From Micropruina glycogenica (GTDB taxonomy: Bacteria > Actinomycetota > Actinomycetes > Propionibacteriales > Propionibacteriaceae), in assembly GCF_039524395.1 (NCBI RefSeq), contig NZ_BAAAGO010000016.1: DNA of 64,000 bases; one strand, written 5' to 3'. Position numbers and translations under genes: made by a program. The notes under the pieces are model-generated. The model did no database searches. It had not been told where the DNA came from and saw nothing but the letters and a program-made list of their open reading frames with translations. Of the stretch, positions 25,404 to 33,060 are shown one piece after another. Position 1 is the first letter of the stretch. Each line of letters opens with the position of its first letter.

Positions 25404-26618
25404 CTACCTCCGAGCGTATTCGAAGTCGCTGAGCACCAAGGCTCCTTGAATAGCCTCGTCGTTCATCGTTTCTGGATAGGGCAGTTCGGGCAGCACCTCG
25501 AAAGTAGCGGCGCCCTCCCAGGCGTCAAGAATGCCCATTCGACAGATGAAAACATCGATGGTGTAGCGGCCGGGAGCGAACCATATTCCCGAGACGGTCA
25601 ACTGCACCTGCTGGTCGTGCTCCGGGTCGAACCACGCTTCCACAAGGCGGGAGTCACACTTGGTGATCACGATGCCGTTCGCATCGTTGATGTGACACGA
25701 GATGAAGTACGAGCCGATCGATTCCAGGTTGGCGGGGACGTCGATCTCGATGACTTTGTCATCGACACTGGTGAAGATTGTGTCAGCGACACGCACGTCG
25801 CTGGCCCGCAATTCACCCGTGCCTGGCCGACGAGATGCGACGGCTGTGGTCTGGGCCACCGTCTCAAAGCTGTCTCGGTACATCTCTAGAACATCGTCAA
25901 CAGATCCGCTGTGCACCAACTTGCCACCGGCCAGGAAGATCGCTTGGGTACACAACGCCGTGACCGTCGCCATCTGATGGCTCACATAGAGCACCGTTCG
26001 TCCATCCTTGGCGACGTCGCGCATCTTGGCCAGGGACTTGTTTCGAAACTCTGCGTCCCCTACTGCGAGAACCTCATCGATGGCCAGGATCTCGGTCTCC
26101 AGATGCGCCGCAACCGAGAAAGCCAGCCGCACATACATACCGGATGAGTACCGCTTCACCGGCGTTTCCAAGAACTTGGCGACACCGGAGAAATCCACGA
26201 TTTCGTCGAAGCGGCGGGTAATCTCTGAGCGACGCATTCCCAGCAGTGCACCGTTGAGAAAGATGTTCTCCCGGCCAGTCAGTTCAGGGTGAAACCCGGT
26301 GCCCACCTCGAGCAGACTGCCGACCCGCCCGCCGAGTTCGATCCGCCCCGTCGTCGGAGCCGTGATCCTGGTCAACACCTTGAGCAAGGTCGATTTCCCT
26401 GCGCCGTTTCGACCGATGATTCCGACGGCCTCCCCGAAAGGAATCTCGAAGTTGATGCCGGACAGCGCCGAAAACTCCTCGAACTCTGGTCGCTCCAGTG
26501 GATGCCGCAGTCGATGCATGATCGCCTCAGTGGCCCGGGTCGGTCGATGCTGCGAAGACGACCGGATTCGGTACACCTTCGACAGGTCCGAGACCGAGAC
26601 TGCTGTACCTGTCGCCAC
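25404..26618 (-). CDS. wzt: Polysaccharide ABC exporter, ATPase with C-terminal glycan-recognition domain
   Basis: A 404-residue ATPase. Walker A GIIGRNGAGKSTLLK, the YSSGMYVRLAFSVA signature and Walker B ILAIDEVLAVGD lie in residues 1 to about 250. From about 265 a beta-rich domain follows (VIEIDVPANLESIGSYFISCHI, GIWFAPGRYTIDVFI), like the Wzt carbohydrate-binding domain that recognises terminal caps on finished O-antigen. This implies export of a completed, capped polymer. GTG 26618 follows AGAAGGGG. It is the partner of wzm immediately downstream. Confidence 0.92.
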   Translation of the reverse strand: MATGTAVSVSDLSKVYRIRSSSQHRPTRATEAIMHRLRHPLERPEFEEFSALSGINFEIPFGEAVGIIGRNGAGKSTLLKVLTRITAPTTGRIELGGRVGSLLEVGTGFHPELTGRENIFLNGALLGMRRSEITRRFDEIVDFSGVAKFLETPVKRYSSGMYVRLAFSVAAHLETEILAIDEVLAVGDAEFRNKSLAKMRDVAKDGRTVLYVSHQMATVTALCTQAIFLAGGKLVHSGSVDDVLEMYRDSFETVAQTTAVASRRPGTGELRASDVRVADTIFTSVDDKVIEIDVPANLESIGSYFISCHINDANGIVITKCDSRLVEAWFDPEHDQQVQLTVSGIWFAPGRYTIDVFICRMGILDAWEGAATFEVLPELPYPETMNDEAIQGALVLSDFEYARR

Positions 26619-26705
26619 CGATCACCACCCCTTCTACTCCCGCGGCAGCCTACCAGCGGAACACTGCGAGGTCTTTGCCACCCCCGCCAGCGATACGGGG
26701 GCCGC

Positions 26706-27533
26706 CTAGCGACTACGAGCCCTGCTAGGACGCCCCTCCGCGACGGCAGACCGGCCGTTTCGGGGTCCGGTCCAGCCGACGGCTACCAGCGCTGCAGCCG
26801 CCAGCCAGGCCCCGTTGGCGAGCAGCCCCAGCTGGTAGAGCCATGGCAGCGACGTCGCCACCGCCGCCAGTGCGACGCAGAATGCCGCCGGCCTCAGATC
26901 GGGCTGTAATGCACGCCAGCCCACCGGTCCATTCGGAAACAACACCGCGCTGAGCGCAGCCACCCATAACACCGCTGCGATCACGTCACTGGGCCTGTGT
27001 GCCAACGTGGCAATCGACGAGCCGGCCACGACCACCAAGGTCACGGCGGTCAGCCGCCGAATGCGCACGCCCTGCCAACGCGGCGGCGCTAGCACGAAAG
27101 CCGACACAATGAGCGCCGCCGAGGCGGCGGCGTGGCCGCTGGGCCAGGTGTTGAACGGATAGGTCGGGTCGCCCAGCTCCGGTCGGGTGAGCACTCGCCG
27201 CAATGCAGTGGTCACGAGGGTGGCGCAGCCGACCAACATCGCACAACGCAGCACCAGGCCCCAGCGTCTGCGAGCCAGCGCCACAATAGCCTCGACACCC
27301 ACCAAGGCGGCCACCACCATCAGGGAACCGCGCCGGACCAGTTGCCAGGGCTCCATCGGCACGGTCAAGGGGGCGAAGCCGGCACCCATCAGGGCAGAGT
27401 CGATTCGCTGGCCGACCGGCGTCCAGACGGCAACGACAAATACCGCCGCAACCGCCGCCAGGCACCCCCACGCCCGAGCGACCGGCATCGCCCATGCCCG
27501 CACGGATCCTTCAGGCGAGACCGTTGACGACAT
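26706..27533 (-). CDS. PAP2-family membrane phosphatase
   Basis: A multi-pass phosphatase of up to 275 residues with the PAP2 motif set: TWPSGHAAASAALI (C2) and LAHRPSDVIAAVLW (C3). The first motif is less clear, near TALRRVLTRPELGDPTYPF. Such enzymes can dephosphorylate undecaprenyl pyrophosphate or lipid-linked sugars. Start choice is uncertain: ATG 27533 overlaps the upstream GT gene by 23 bases, and GTG 27503 or ATG 27488 are alternatives near an AAGGA. It follows a GT4 gene and precedes wzt by 87 bases. Confidence 0.82.
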   Translation of the reverse strand: MSSTVSPEGSVRAWAMPVARAWGCLAAVAAVFVVAVWTPVGQRIDSALMGAGFAPLTVPMEPWQLVRRGSLMVVAALVGVEAIVALARRRWGLVLRCAMLVGCATLVTTALRRVLTRPELGDPTYPFNTWPSGHAAASAALIVSAFVLAPPRWQGVRIRRLTAVTLVVVAGSSIATLAHRPSDVIAAVLWVAALSAVLFPNGPVGWRALQPDLRPAAFCVALAAVATSLPWLYQLGLLANGAWLAAAALVAVGWTGPRNGRSAVAEGRPSRARSR

Positions 27534-28635
27534 CCTGCAGCCTGGCACAGAAGCGTCGCTTGCCGAACATGTCCGCGTGCGCCCGCACCACGTCCGCATT
27601 CCACGAGCGACCGATCATGGCCTCGATCCCGGCAGTAACTGAGACCACGTCCGGACGCTCGAAGAACAAGCCGTTCACTGCAGGGTCGATCGTGTCGAGG
27701 TAGCCGTTGGCGTGCAGGGCCGCAGTGGGCTTGCCAAAGGACGCGGCCTCCAACGGAGTGAGCCCGAAGTCCTCATACGACGCGGCTACCAAGCCCACTG
27801 CCTCGGTGTAGAGCCAACGCAACGCCTCCTCGCTCACTCCCCCGAGTAGGTGAATCGACGGGTCTGCACCGATCAGATCCTGAAGCCGCTCATGATCTGG
27901 GCCGCGTCCGACCACCGCGAGACTCAGCCCTTCAATCGCCTTCACAGCTGAGATCACAGCGTCCACGTTCTTGTAAGGCAGCAACCGCGCAACGCAGAGC
28001 ACGAACGGCTCCTCGATCGCCTCCACCCGCTCCAGCGCACCTTCCACTGGCAATGCCGGCGGCGGCGGCAGCACCTCCGCTTCGATGCCGTACACATCCA
28101 GCACCATCTGTTGTATCACCGAAGAGTTGACCAAGTAGCGGTCAGCGGTCAGCGCCCGCTTGTGGTCCCAGGCGCGCAGAGACGGCGAGAGCGCGGTCAG
28201 TGCGACCTTCATCGCCGCGCGTCGAGTCCGCGCGCCAAGACCGCCCTCATCTGCCCCGAGATAGCGTTCCGTTTGATAGAGCCAGCGGGCCGGGGCGTGG
28301 CAGTAGACCACTTTGCTCCCGGTGCAGCTGATGCCGTGAGCCCAACCCGACGAGCTCGCCAGCAGCACGTCGGCCTCGACCCTCAGGCCGGAAACCACCG
28401 GCGCGTACAGAGGCAGTGCGATGCGGTGATCGTGCCGGAAAGCGGGCACACGATTGAGCATCGACGTCTTGACGGTGAGTCGGCGAAAGTCGTCGAAGGT
28501 GGCGACCGGCTCATAGAGAGTCGTGTGCAGCGGCGCGCCGGGAAACGCCTCGGCCATGATCGCGGCTACCCGCTCGGCGCCCCCGCGCTGGGTCAGATAA
28601 TCGTGCGCCAAGGCGACCGGAACGTGAAAACTCAC
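27511..28635 (-). CDS. GT4-family glycosyltransferase
   Basis: A 374-residue GT-B enzyme with VALAHDYLTQRGGAERVAAIMAE at the N-terminus, VYCHAPARWLYQTERYL in the acceptor half, and VARLLPYKNVDAVISA and ASYEDFGLTPLEAASFGKPTAAL in the donor half. This is the mannosyltransferase-like GT4 type. GTG 28635 follows AGGGAAGGG at six bases; the longer reading frame upstream runs into the intergenic region and is not used. It is the first gene of the minus-strand export unit. Confidence 0.87.
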   Translation of the reverse strand: MSFHVPVALAHDYLTQRGGAERVAAIMAEAFPGAPLHTTLYEPVATFDDFRRLTVKTSMLNRVPAFRHDHRIALPLYAPVVSGLRVEADVLLASSSGWAHGISCTGSKVVYCHAPARWLYQTERYLGADEGGLGARTRRAAMKVALTALSPSLRAWDHKRALTADRYLVNSSVIQQMVLDVYGIEAEVLPPPPALPVEGALERVEAIEEPFVLCVARLLPYKNVDAVISAVKAIEGLSLAVVGRGPDHERLQDLIGADPSIHLLGGVSEEALRWLYTEAVGLVAASYEDFGLTPLEAASFGKPTAALHANGYLDTIDPAVNGLFFERPDVVSVTAGIEAMIGRSWNADVVRAHADMFGKRRFCARLQDVVNGLA

Positions 28636-28772
28636 GCAAGACCCTTCCCTCTCGTCACGGCCGGCTGCTGCCATCGCGCACCAATACCCAAGGCTCGTTT
28701 CCCCTACTATAGGAGTGGACCCACCGGCCCAGGTGCGCGGCCACAACCTGACGAGACTCCGATGGAGGTTAC
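28636..28772. promoter_or_regulatory. Divergent promoter region between the GT4 export unit and the lasso B1 gene
   Basis: The 137-bp spacer contains CTACTATAGGAG, which offers TACTAT on the plus strand and TATAGT on the minus strand as overlapping -10 candidates near 28705-28715. No strong -35 hexamer was found on either strand. GGAGG precedes the B1 GTG. Confidence 0.4.
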
Positions 28773-29036
28773 GTGCGGATTCGAACCGAGAACGTCACCT
28801 GGCAGGAAATCGACGGCGAGTTGGTGATCCTCGATCTGCAGCGGTCGACCTATCTGACCACGAATGTCGTCGGCGCCCTGTTGGCGAAGTTCTTGACGCA
28901 GGATCGTTCGCTCGACGACCTCGTTGACTTGCTCGTCAGCACGTACGGCATCGACATTGACACCGCGACGCAGGACGCCGAAGCCTTCTTGCAGCAATTG
29001 GCCAGCAAGGAACTGCTCATCGCAGACGACGCCTAA
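28773..29036 (+). CDS. PqqD-like RiPP recognition element (lasso peptide B1)
   Basis: An 87-residue winged-helix RRE that would bind the lasso precursor leader and deliver it to the peptidase. The plan VTWQEIDGELVILDLQRSTYL, TNVVGALLAKFL, SLDDLVDLLVSTYGID and a final LASKELLI is the PqqD fold. The start is GTG 28773 with GGAGG upstream. It is encoded opposite to the remaining processing genes and ends 16 bases from the nucleotidyltransferase stop. That is unusual, since B1 normally lies in the same operon next to B2. Confidence 0.88.
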   Translation: MRIRTENVTWQEIDGELVILDLQRSTYLTTNVVGALLAKFLTQDRSLDDLVDLLVSTYGIDIDTATQDAEAFLQQLASKELLIADDA

Positions 29037-29052
29037 GCTGACCAGGCGACCC

Positions 29053-30201
29053 TCAGCGGCCGTCGTGGGCTGCGAGCCTCAAATAGGCTCCCTTCGCCTG
29101 GTCGTCGTCGACCGCCCTATCGAGCGGGTTCTGGTCTGCCCCGTGCCGTCTCACCCGCCACTCCGTACGTCGCACCCCGAACCACTGGCCGATGGCCGCG
29201 GCAACCGACGACAGATCCCCTCGACGAGCGCTGGAGTATTCGATGCCGGACAGCGCAGGATCGCCAGGCAGATGCGGGAAAGGGCGAATGTTGTCGCGCC
29301 GAGCGGCGACGCGGCCTGACAGCGACCTCTCAGCCGCTCGCCGCAGCGTTGGGGGAAGCGGAAACGCCACCTCGAAGGTGCGCTCCGTGCGGGCCATCAC
29401 GATTCCGACGGTGATCGCCATGCCGGCGCGGTCGGCACGCCGGGCGACCGCCGGCCAGTCAAGTTCTGGGTTCGCGGAGGCGTGCAGCAGATCCGCCAGC
29501 CAGACCAGGCGATTCGCTCCTGATTGTGCCGCGTGGTGGGCCAGATGCAACAGGGTGTCGGAGGCGTCGAACGTCGGGACGGCGAGGTCGGGTGCCAACC
29601 GCACGGTGCGGGCACGCGCCAGCATTGCCGGTAGATCGGCCTTGAACCATCGCCTCGCCGAGGCCGAGACCACCATGTCCCAGTGCAGATCGAGCGCGAA
29701 CCCTGACGGGCCGGTCAAGGCCAGTTCAGCTCGTCCCTGACGCAGGATCTCTGGCCAGTTTCGATCAACGTAGCCGCATCCCAGCTTCTCCAGCACCCTC
29801 AACGCTCCGGCGAAGTCCTCCGGGTGCAAGAAAAGGTCAAGGTCACTGAACTCGCGCATGTCCACATGCGGCCAGACGGTGTTCGCCAAGACCGGACCCT
29901 TCGCCGCCGCCCACCGCACCCCTCGCTCGGAGAAGGCGTCACCGATCCGCCGTAGATCGTGAGCGGACTGCATCTGCCGGATCAACTGTCCGTGGCGGGA
30001 CGCCTGCAGTGCCGTGACCCAGTCTTGTCGCGCGTCCGGCGCGGCCCGCAATCGCCGCAGCATCGCCGGGCGCACTCGATGCTGAAGTCCGGCAGCCATC
30101 AAGTCATGGGCGCCGACGTGACTCAGGTCGCCCGGCAAAGGTCCCTCAACGGCGCGGACGCTCTCCACCAGCAATTGGGCCAGCGGCCGCAACCGATCCA
30201 T
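29053..30201 (-). CDS. Nucleotidyltransferase-fold protein of lasso clusters (NTP_transf_5-like)
   Basis: A 382-residue protein with a minimal nucleotidyltransferase core. AAKGPVLANTVW (Lys101) and MREFSDLDLFLHPEDF with Asp120 and Asp122 form the D-x-D metal site, and FALDLHWDMV supplies a third acidic position. Proteins of this family accompany HPr-kinase-like tailoring kinases in some lasso-peptide clusters. They may modify the phosphorylated peptide further, but the reaction is not settled. The ATG overlaps the kinase stop by one base (TGATG). It is the last gene of the minus operon. Confidence 0.8.
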   Translation of the reverse strand: MDRLRPLAQLLVESVRAVEGPLPGDLSHVGAHDLMAAGLQHRVRPAMLRRLRAAPDARQDWVTALQASRHGQLIRQMQSAHDLRRIGDAFSERGVRWAAAKGPVLANTVWPHVDMREFSDLDLFLHPEDFAGALRVLEKLGCGYVDRNWPEILRQGRAELALTGPSGFALDLHWDMVVSASARRWFKADLPAMLARARTVRLAPDLAVPTFDASDTLLHLAHHAAQSGANRLVWLADLLHASANPELDWPAVARRADRAGMAITVGIVMARTERTFEVAFPLPPTLRRAAERSLSGRVAARRDNIRPFPHLPGDPALSGIEYSSARRGDLSSVAAAIGQWFGVRRTEWRVRRHGADQNPLDRAVDDDQAKGAYLRLAAHDGR

Positions 30202-31127
30202 CACGATGCCAGTGTCTCGGCCAGCGCGCCGGAGATGTCGCTTGGGAACGGCGGGCCCCACGGTACAAGGGCGGCGAACACCGGTGTCGTCGACGCGACT
30301 GCGGAGGCGTCTGCGAACAGCCGCCGCAGAACACCTTGGTCCCGCCAACCCATCAGGCGCGGGTAACGGACAAGGGCCAGCGCCGCATTCTTTCCCCGAA
30401 GGCGCTCGAATCTCAACGCGGAACCGTCGCGGGTGGGTAGCGGAATCAGCATCGCCCGCAGAGGCGTGGACTCCTGCGCGGCGTGGGTGGGCGCGAGGAT
30501 CTGGCGCTCATCGGCACTCGTGCGGGTCGCGACATCTGACAGCCGTTCCACCAGCTCCGCGGTTCCGGAGCGCAACCTCAGTTCGCGAGAACCTCGACGT
30601 ACCGTGGGACGGGTGCCCGCCTCATCGATCACCAGTACGTCATCGGTGACGACCGAAGCCCCTTCTGCGCAGAAAAGGGTCGCCATGGTGGTCTTGCCCT
30701 GACCTGAGTGACCGACGAAGCCGATGGCCTCACCGGCCACATCGACGGCGCTGCCGTGCCAGACGGACGTGCCGCGCAGGAAAAGCAGCAGCGACAGCAG
30801 GGTGCCTGTGGTCATGATTGCATCCATACCGTCTTGCACGTCACGGTGCAGCCGCATCTCCACGTGGGTGACGTCCGGCGAGATGACGAAGTCGCCGATG
30901 CTGTGCACCCGGTAGTGGAAGCGTCCGTCCTCGAGCCGTACCAAGGTGTACCAGGGCTCGTGGGTCTCGAAGTCCAGCAGCACCTGCCCAACTGGCTGTG
31001 GTTGCCAAAGATCGAAGGACTCGGCGCTGTGAACAACGACATCCGGTTGGCCTGCGGTGGGGGTTCCTGAGTCGTGCAAGTCAAAATCTGTTGCGATCCG
31101 CAGTCCATAGAGTTGGGTTACGTTCAC
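30201..31127 (-). CDS. HPr-kinase-like lasso peptide kinase
   Basis: A 308-residue protein whose C-terminal half has the HPrK/P catalytic plan: WHGSAVDVAGEAIGFVGHSGQGKTT (P-loop 139-147) and VVTDDVLVIDEAG (Asp162/163). Relatives in paeninodin-type clusters phosphorylate the side chain of a C-terminal Ser in the lasso precursor. The core here ends in Gly-Ser-Arg, so Ser21 of the core is the obvious candidate. GTG 31127 overlaps the B2 stop as GTGA, placing kinase and peptidase in one translational unit. Confidence 0.86.
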   Translation of the reverse strand: MNVTQLYGLRIATDFDLHDSGTPTAGQPDVVVHSAESFDLWQPQPVGQVLLDFETHEPWYTLVRLEDGRFHYRVHSIGDFVISPDVTHVEMRLHRDVQDGMDAIMTTGTLLSLLLFLRGTSVWHGSAVDVAGEAIGFVGHSGQGKTTMATLFCAEGASVVTDDVLVIDEAGTRPTVRRGSRELRLRSGTAELVERLSDVATRTSADERQILAPTHAAQESTPLRAMLIPLPTRDGSALRFERLRGKNAALALVRYPRLMGWRDQGVLRRLFADASAVASTTPVFAALVPWGPPFPSDISGALAETLAS

Positions 31128-31585
31128 CCTTGCACCTCCTCCGGAGTCACCAAGACCCGGTACACGGCGGCACCGTCGGGGTCGAGCCCAACTGCACCGA
31201 CCTCGACCCAGGCGTGAGCCGCCACCTTTCCGTCGATCTTCGTCACCCCGATCCGCAGCAGTGGCTCATGGTGCCGCAGAAAGTAGCCCCCGACGACGGC
31301 GCGCCGCAAACAGGTGCCGTTGAACGGCCCCCACCTCAACATCCGCCAGGCAATATCGAGTTGCTCGAGCTCGCGGTCTGTGAGCCCGGCTTCGGTCGGA
31401 CTCGCGACCGGAGCCGCGGCACCGTCCATGGCCAACTGCAGACCGCCCACCCGAGCGGCACCCGCCACGCCGTGACGCCGGATCGCGACTTCGGCACGGA
31501 TCGCCAGTGCGGCTGCCGTCAGCATGTCGCCCCACCGTCGAGGAGGGTACGACAGCACGGTTCGGATTCTGTGCCTAAGAGCCAT
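31124..31585 (-). CDS. Lasso peptide leader peptidase B2 (transglutaminase-like)
   Basis: A 153-residue cysteine protease that would remove the leader. The catalytic triad is visible as Cys92 in WGPFNGTCLRRA, His124 in VAAHAWVEVG and Asp135 in VGLDPDG. The N-terminal part, ALRHRIRTVLSYPPRRW followed by Ala-rich helices, is typical of B2 proteins. The ATG at 31585 overlaps the cyclase end by eleven bases; an ATG at 31606 would add seven residues. Neither has a good SD, so coupling to the cyclase gene is likely. Confidence 0.88.
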   Translation of the reverse strand: MALRHRIRTVLSYPPRRWGDMLTAAALAIRAEVAIRRHGVAGAARVGGLQLAMDGAAAPVASPTEAGLTDRELEQLDIAWRMLRWGPFNGTCLRRAVVGGYFLRHHEPLLRIGVTKIDGKVAAHAWVEVGAVGLDPDGAAVYRVLVTPEEVQG

Positions 31586-32726
31586 CAGGAGCCAACGGTA
31601 AACCATGGCTGGCGAGCCAGGCTGCGTGCAGGTGGAAGGCACTCATCGTGAACGGAGCCTCAGACAACCACTCGCGGCGCAGAAGATCGTGGTCGTTGTA
31701 CTCCGGGTCGACGCCTGCACCCTCCCACTCGCGCGCAAACGCTCGTTCGGTCTCCGACCAGCGCGTTTCGTTGAAGTAGGCCTTCGAGGTGCGCGCGACC
31801 ACGGCATCGGGGAGCAGATCGGCGAACAGTGAGCGCATCATGTCGGTACGGCTACCCATGCCCAGCATTCCACCCTGCCTCATCAGTGCGGCGACAAATC
31901 GTGGCTCTTCGAGCGGGTTCAGCGGCAGCAGCCCGAAAGCTTGCGCTTGGGCCCGGAAGTTCGAGCCGGCTAGCACCGCGATCCGCGAGAAAGCTGCGCT
32001 GTAAAGGCTACGGTCCCAGCGCAATGGCTCGGCGTCGGGCGCATAGAGTTGGAGAAATCGCTGCCGTCCTGTCGCGGTGAGCCAGCCACAAGCGTCCGCC
32101 AGACCCTGGATAGCCCGGTTCCTGTCACCGCGGACCAGTTCCGTCAACCCACGCAGGGAGGCCCGCGGGCGCAATGCACGCACGGCCTGCACCAATGGCG
32201 TGATTCGGCGACCCTCGATGGCGAGGTCGCCCCCTTCGCCCGAAACAAGTGAAGCTCCGGCGTCCAGGTGCTTGTAGATGGCTCCGTGCAGGTGGACGGA
32301 GGGCGGCCACAGCAAGCCGTTGGCGCCCAGACTTTCGGTAGCGGCATCGCCGAGCCAAGCCTGCTCTCCGCGGAACTCCAGCACGGTCCGACGACCGATG
32401 CCGAGGTGTTGAAGCACCAAACGCTGCCACTCACCCTCGTCACTGCCGGGAGCGTCCGGGTGCACATAAGTCACTGGGTGCGGGTCGTCGGCGCCCAACC
32501 GTCGAGCCACCGCGACAGCGACAGCGAGAACGGCTGAGGAGTCCCGTCCACCTGAGAACAGCACATAGCAGGGTTCTGTATGGGCGAGCGCGGGTTCCAG
32601 GAGGCCCTCAAGTGCCTGGCGAGGCGATTCGCTGGAATGACTACTGAAACCGTCGGGAGCTTCGACGATCTGACGCGGGAGCCCGAACGTGGCCTCGACC
32701 GCATCGAGTCGCCGAAACTGTGTCAT
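31575..32726 (-). CDS. Lasso macrolactam cyclase C (asparagine synthase-like), single-domain
   Basis: A 383-residue ATP-dependent cyclase that would adenylate the ring Asp/Glu side chain and form the isopeptide bond to the core N-terminus. YVLFSGGRDSSAVLAVAV (residues 55-72) is the PP-loop SGGxDSS. GEGGDLAIEGRR and PLNPLEEPRFVAALM are further synthase-domain features. Ordinary lasso cyclases and asparagine synthetase B carry an N-terminal amidotransferase-like domain of about 200 residues. Here only about 55 residues precede the PP-loop, and the precursor gene lies directly upstream, so that domain is absent. ATG 32726 is the first start after the intergenic hairpin. Confidence 0.87.
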   Translation of the reverse strand: MTQFRRLDAVEATFGLPRQIVEAPDGFSSHSSESPRQALEGLLEPALAHTEPCYVLFSGGRDSSAVLAVAVAVARRLGADDPHPVTYVHPDAPGSDEGEWQRLVLQHLGIGRRTVLEFRGEQAWLGDAATESLGANGLLWPPSVHLHGAIYKHLDAGASLVSGEGGDLAIEGRRITPLVQAVRALRPRASLRGLTELVRGDRNRAIQGLADACGWLTATGRQRFLQLYAPDAEPLRWDRSLYSAAFSRIAVLAGSNFRAQAQAFGLLPLNPLEEPRFVAALMRQGGMLGMGSRTDMMRSLFADLLPDAVVARTSKAYFNETRWSETERAFAREWEGAGVDPEYNDHDLLRREWLSEAPFTMSAFHLHAAWLASHGLPLAPDGS

Positions 32727-32738
32727 GTCTGCACGCAA

Positions 32739-32770
32739 ACGGCGGGCGGCCCTTCCGGGTCGCCCGCCGT
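32739..32770 (-). terminator. Hairpin between lasso precursor and cyclase genes (attenuator candidate)
   Basis: ACGGCGGGCG pairs perfectly with CGCCCGCCGT, and an inner GGG/CCC extends the stem around a four-base loop. In the minus-strand RNA there is one A-C mismatch. The hairpin begins 15 bases after the precursor stop and ends 12 bases before the cyclase ATG, with only a short TTTG stretch after it. It would let partial termination or RNA stabilisation give more precursor than enzyme transcript. Confidence 0.72.
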
Positions 32771-32785
32771 CCTGCGGACTTTCGT

Positions 32786-32911
32786 TCAGCGGGAGCCCGG
32801 AGTGGCGCCCCACCAGAACGTGTTGTCGTCCAGACGGATCGGAAGCGGCTGGCCGAGGGTCAGCTCGGCGACGCTTCCGACCTCCTGAATGGTCGGTGCT
32901 TCGTAGGTCAT
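32786..32911 (-). CDS. Lasso peptide precursor A
   Basis: A 41-residue precursor. The 19-residue leader fits the lasso motif Y-x2-P-x-L/I-x3-G-x5-T-x exactly, with Tyr3, Pro6, Ile8, Gly12 and Thr18 (position -2). The predicted 22-residue core starts at Gly20. Its ring segment GQPLPIRLD places Asp at core position 9, giving a nine-residue macrolactam; Asp10 is adjacent. Trp14 and Trp15 in FWW are bulky residues that could plug the ring, and the tail ends GATPGSR with Ser21 open to phosphorylation. ATG 32911 follows GGGGGG at about nine bases; starts three or nine codons earlier are possible but lack proper spacing. Confidence 0.9.
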   Translation of the reverse strand: MTYEAPTIQEVGSVAELTLGQPLPIRLDDNTFWWGATPGSR

Positions 32912-33060
32912 GTAAATCATCCCCCCAATAGTTGACATGCCGCATCCCCCGCGGCGCATCCACGATAACACATGGGATTCAGAGGTGATATATGTGTGCG
33001 CCGTAGGCGAGGGGCCACGTCGCACAGGGCTCCGCACATCTGAGTGGCTACCCTCTGAGG
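32912..33060. promoter_or_regulatory. Bidirectional promoter between lasso precursor and exporter
   Basis: On the plus strand TACCCT (33049-33054) lies six bases before the exporter GTG, a leaderless -10 pattern. On the minus strand TATCGT (complement of 32962-32967) is a possible -10 about 45 bases upstream of the precursor SD. An inverted repeat, ACACAT at 32968-32973 and ATGTGT at 32992-32997, lies between them and could bind a regulator. The region is noticeably AT-richer than the flanking genes. Confidence 0.5.

Noticed and set aside
32912..33037. Extended lasso precursor starting up to 42 codons earlier
   Set aside because: Upstream residues have no leader character, the GGGGGG SD sits properly only for ATG 32911, and the leader motif is complete in 19 residues.
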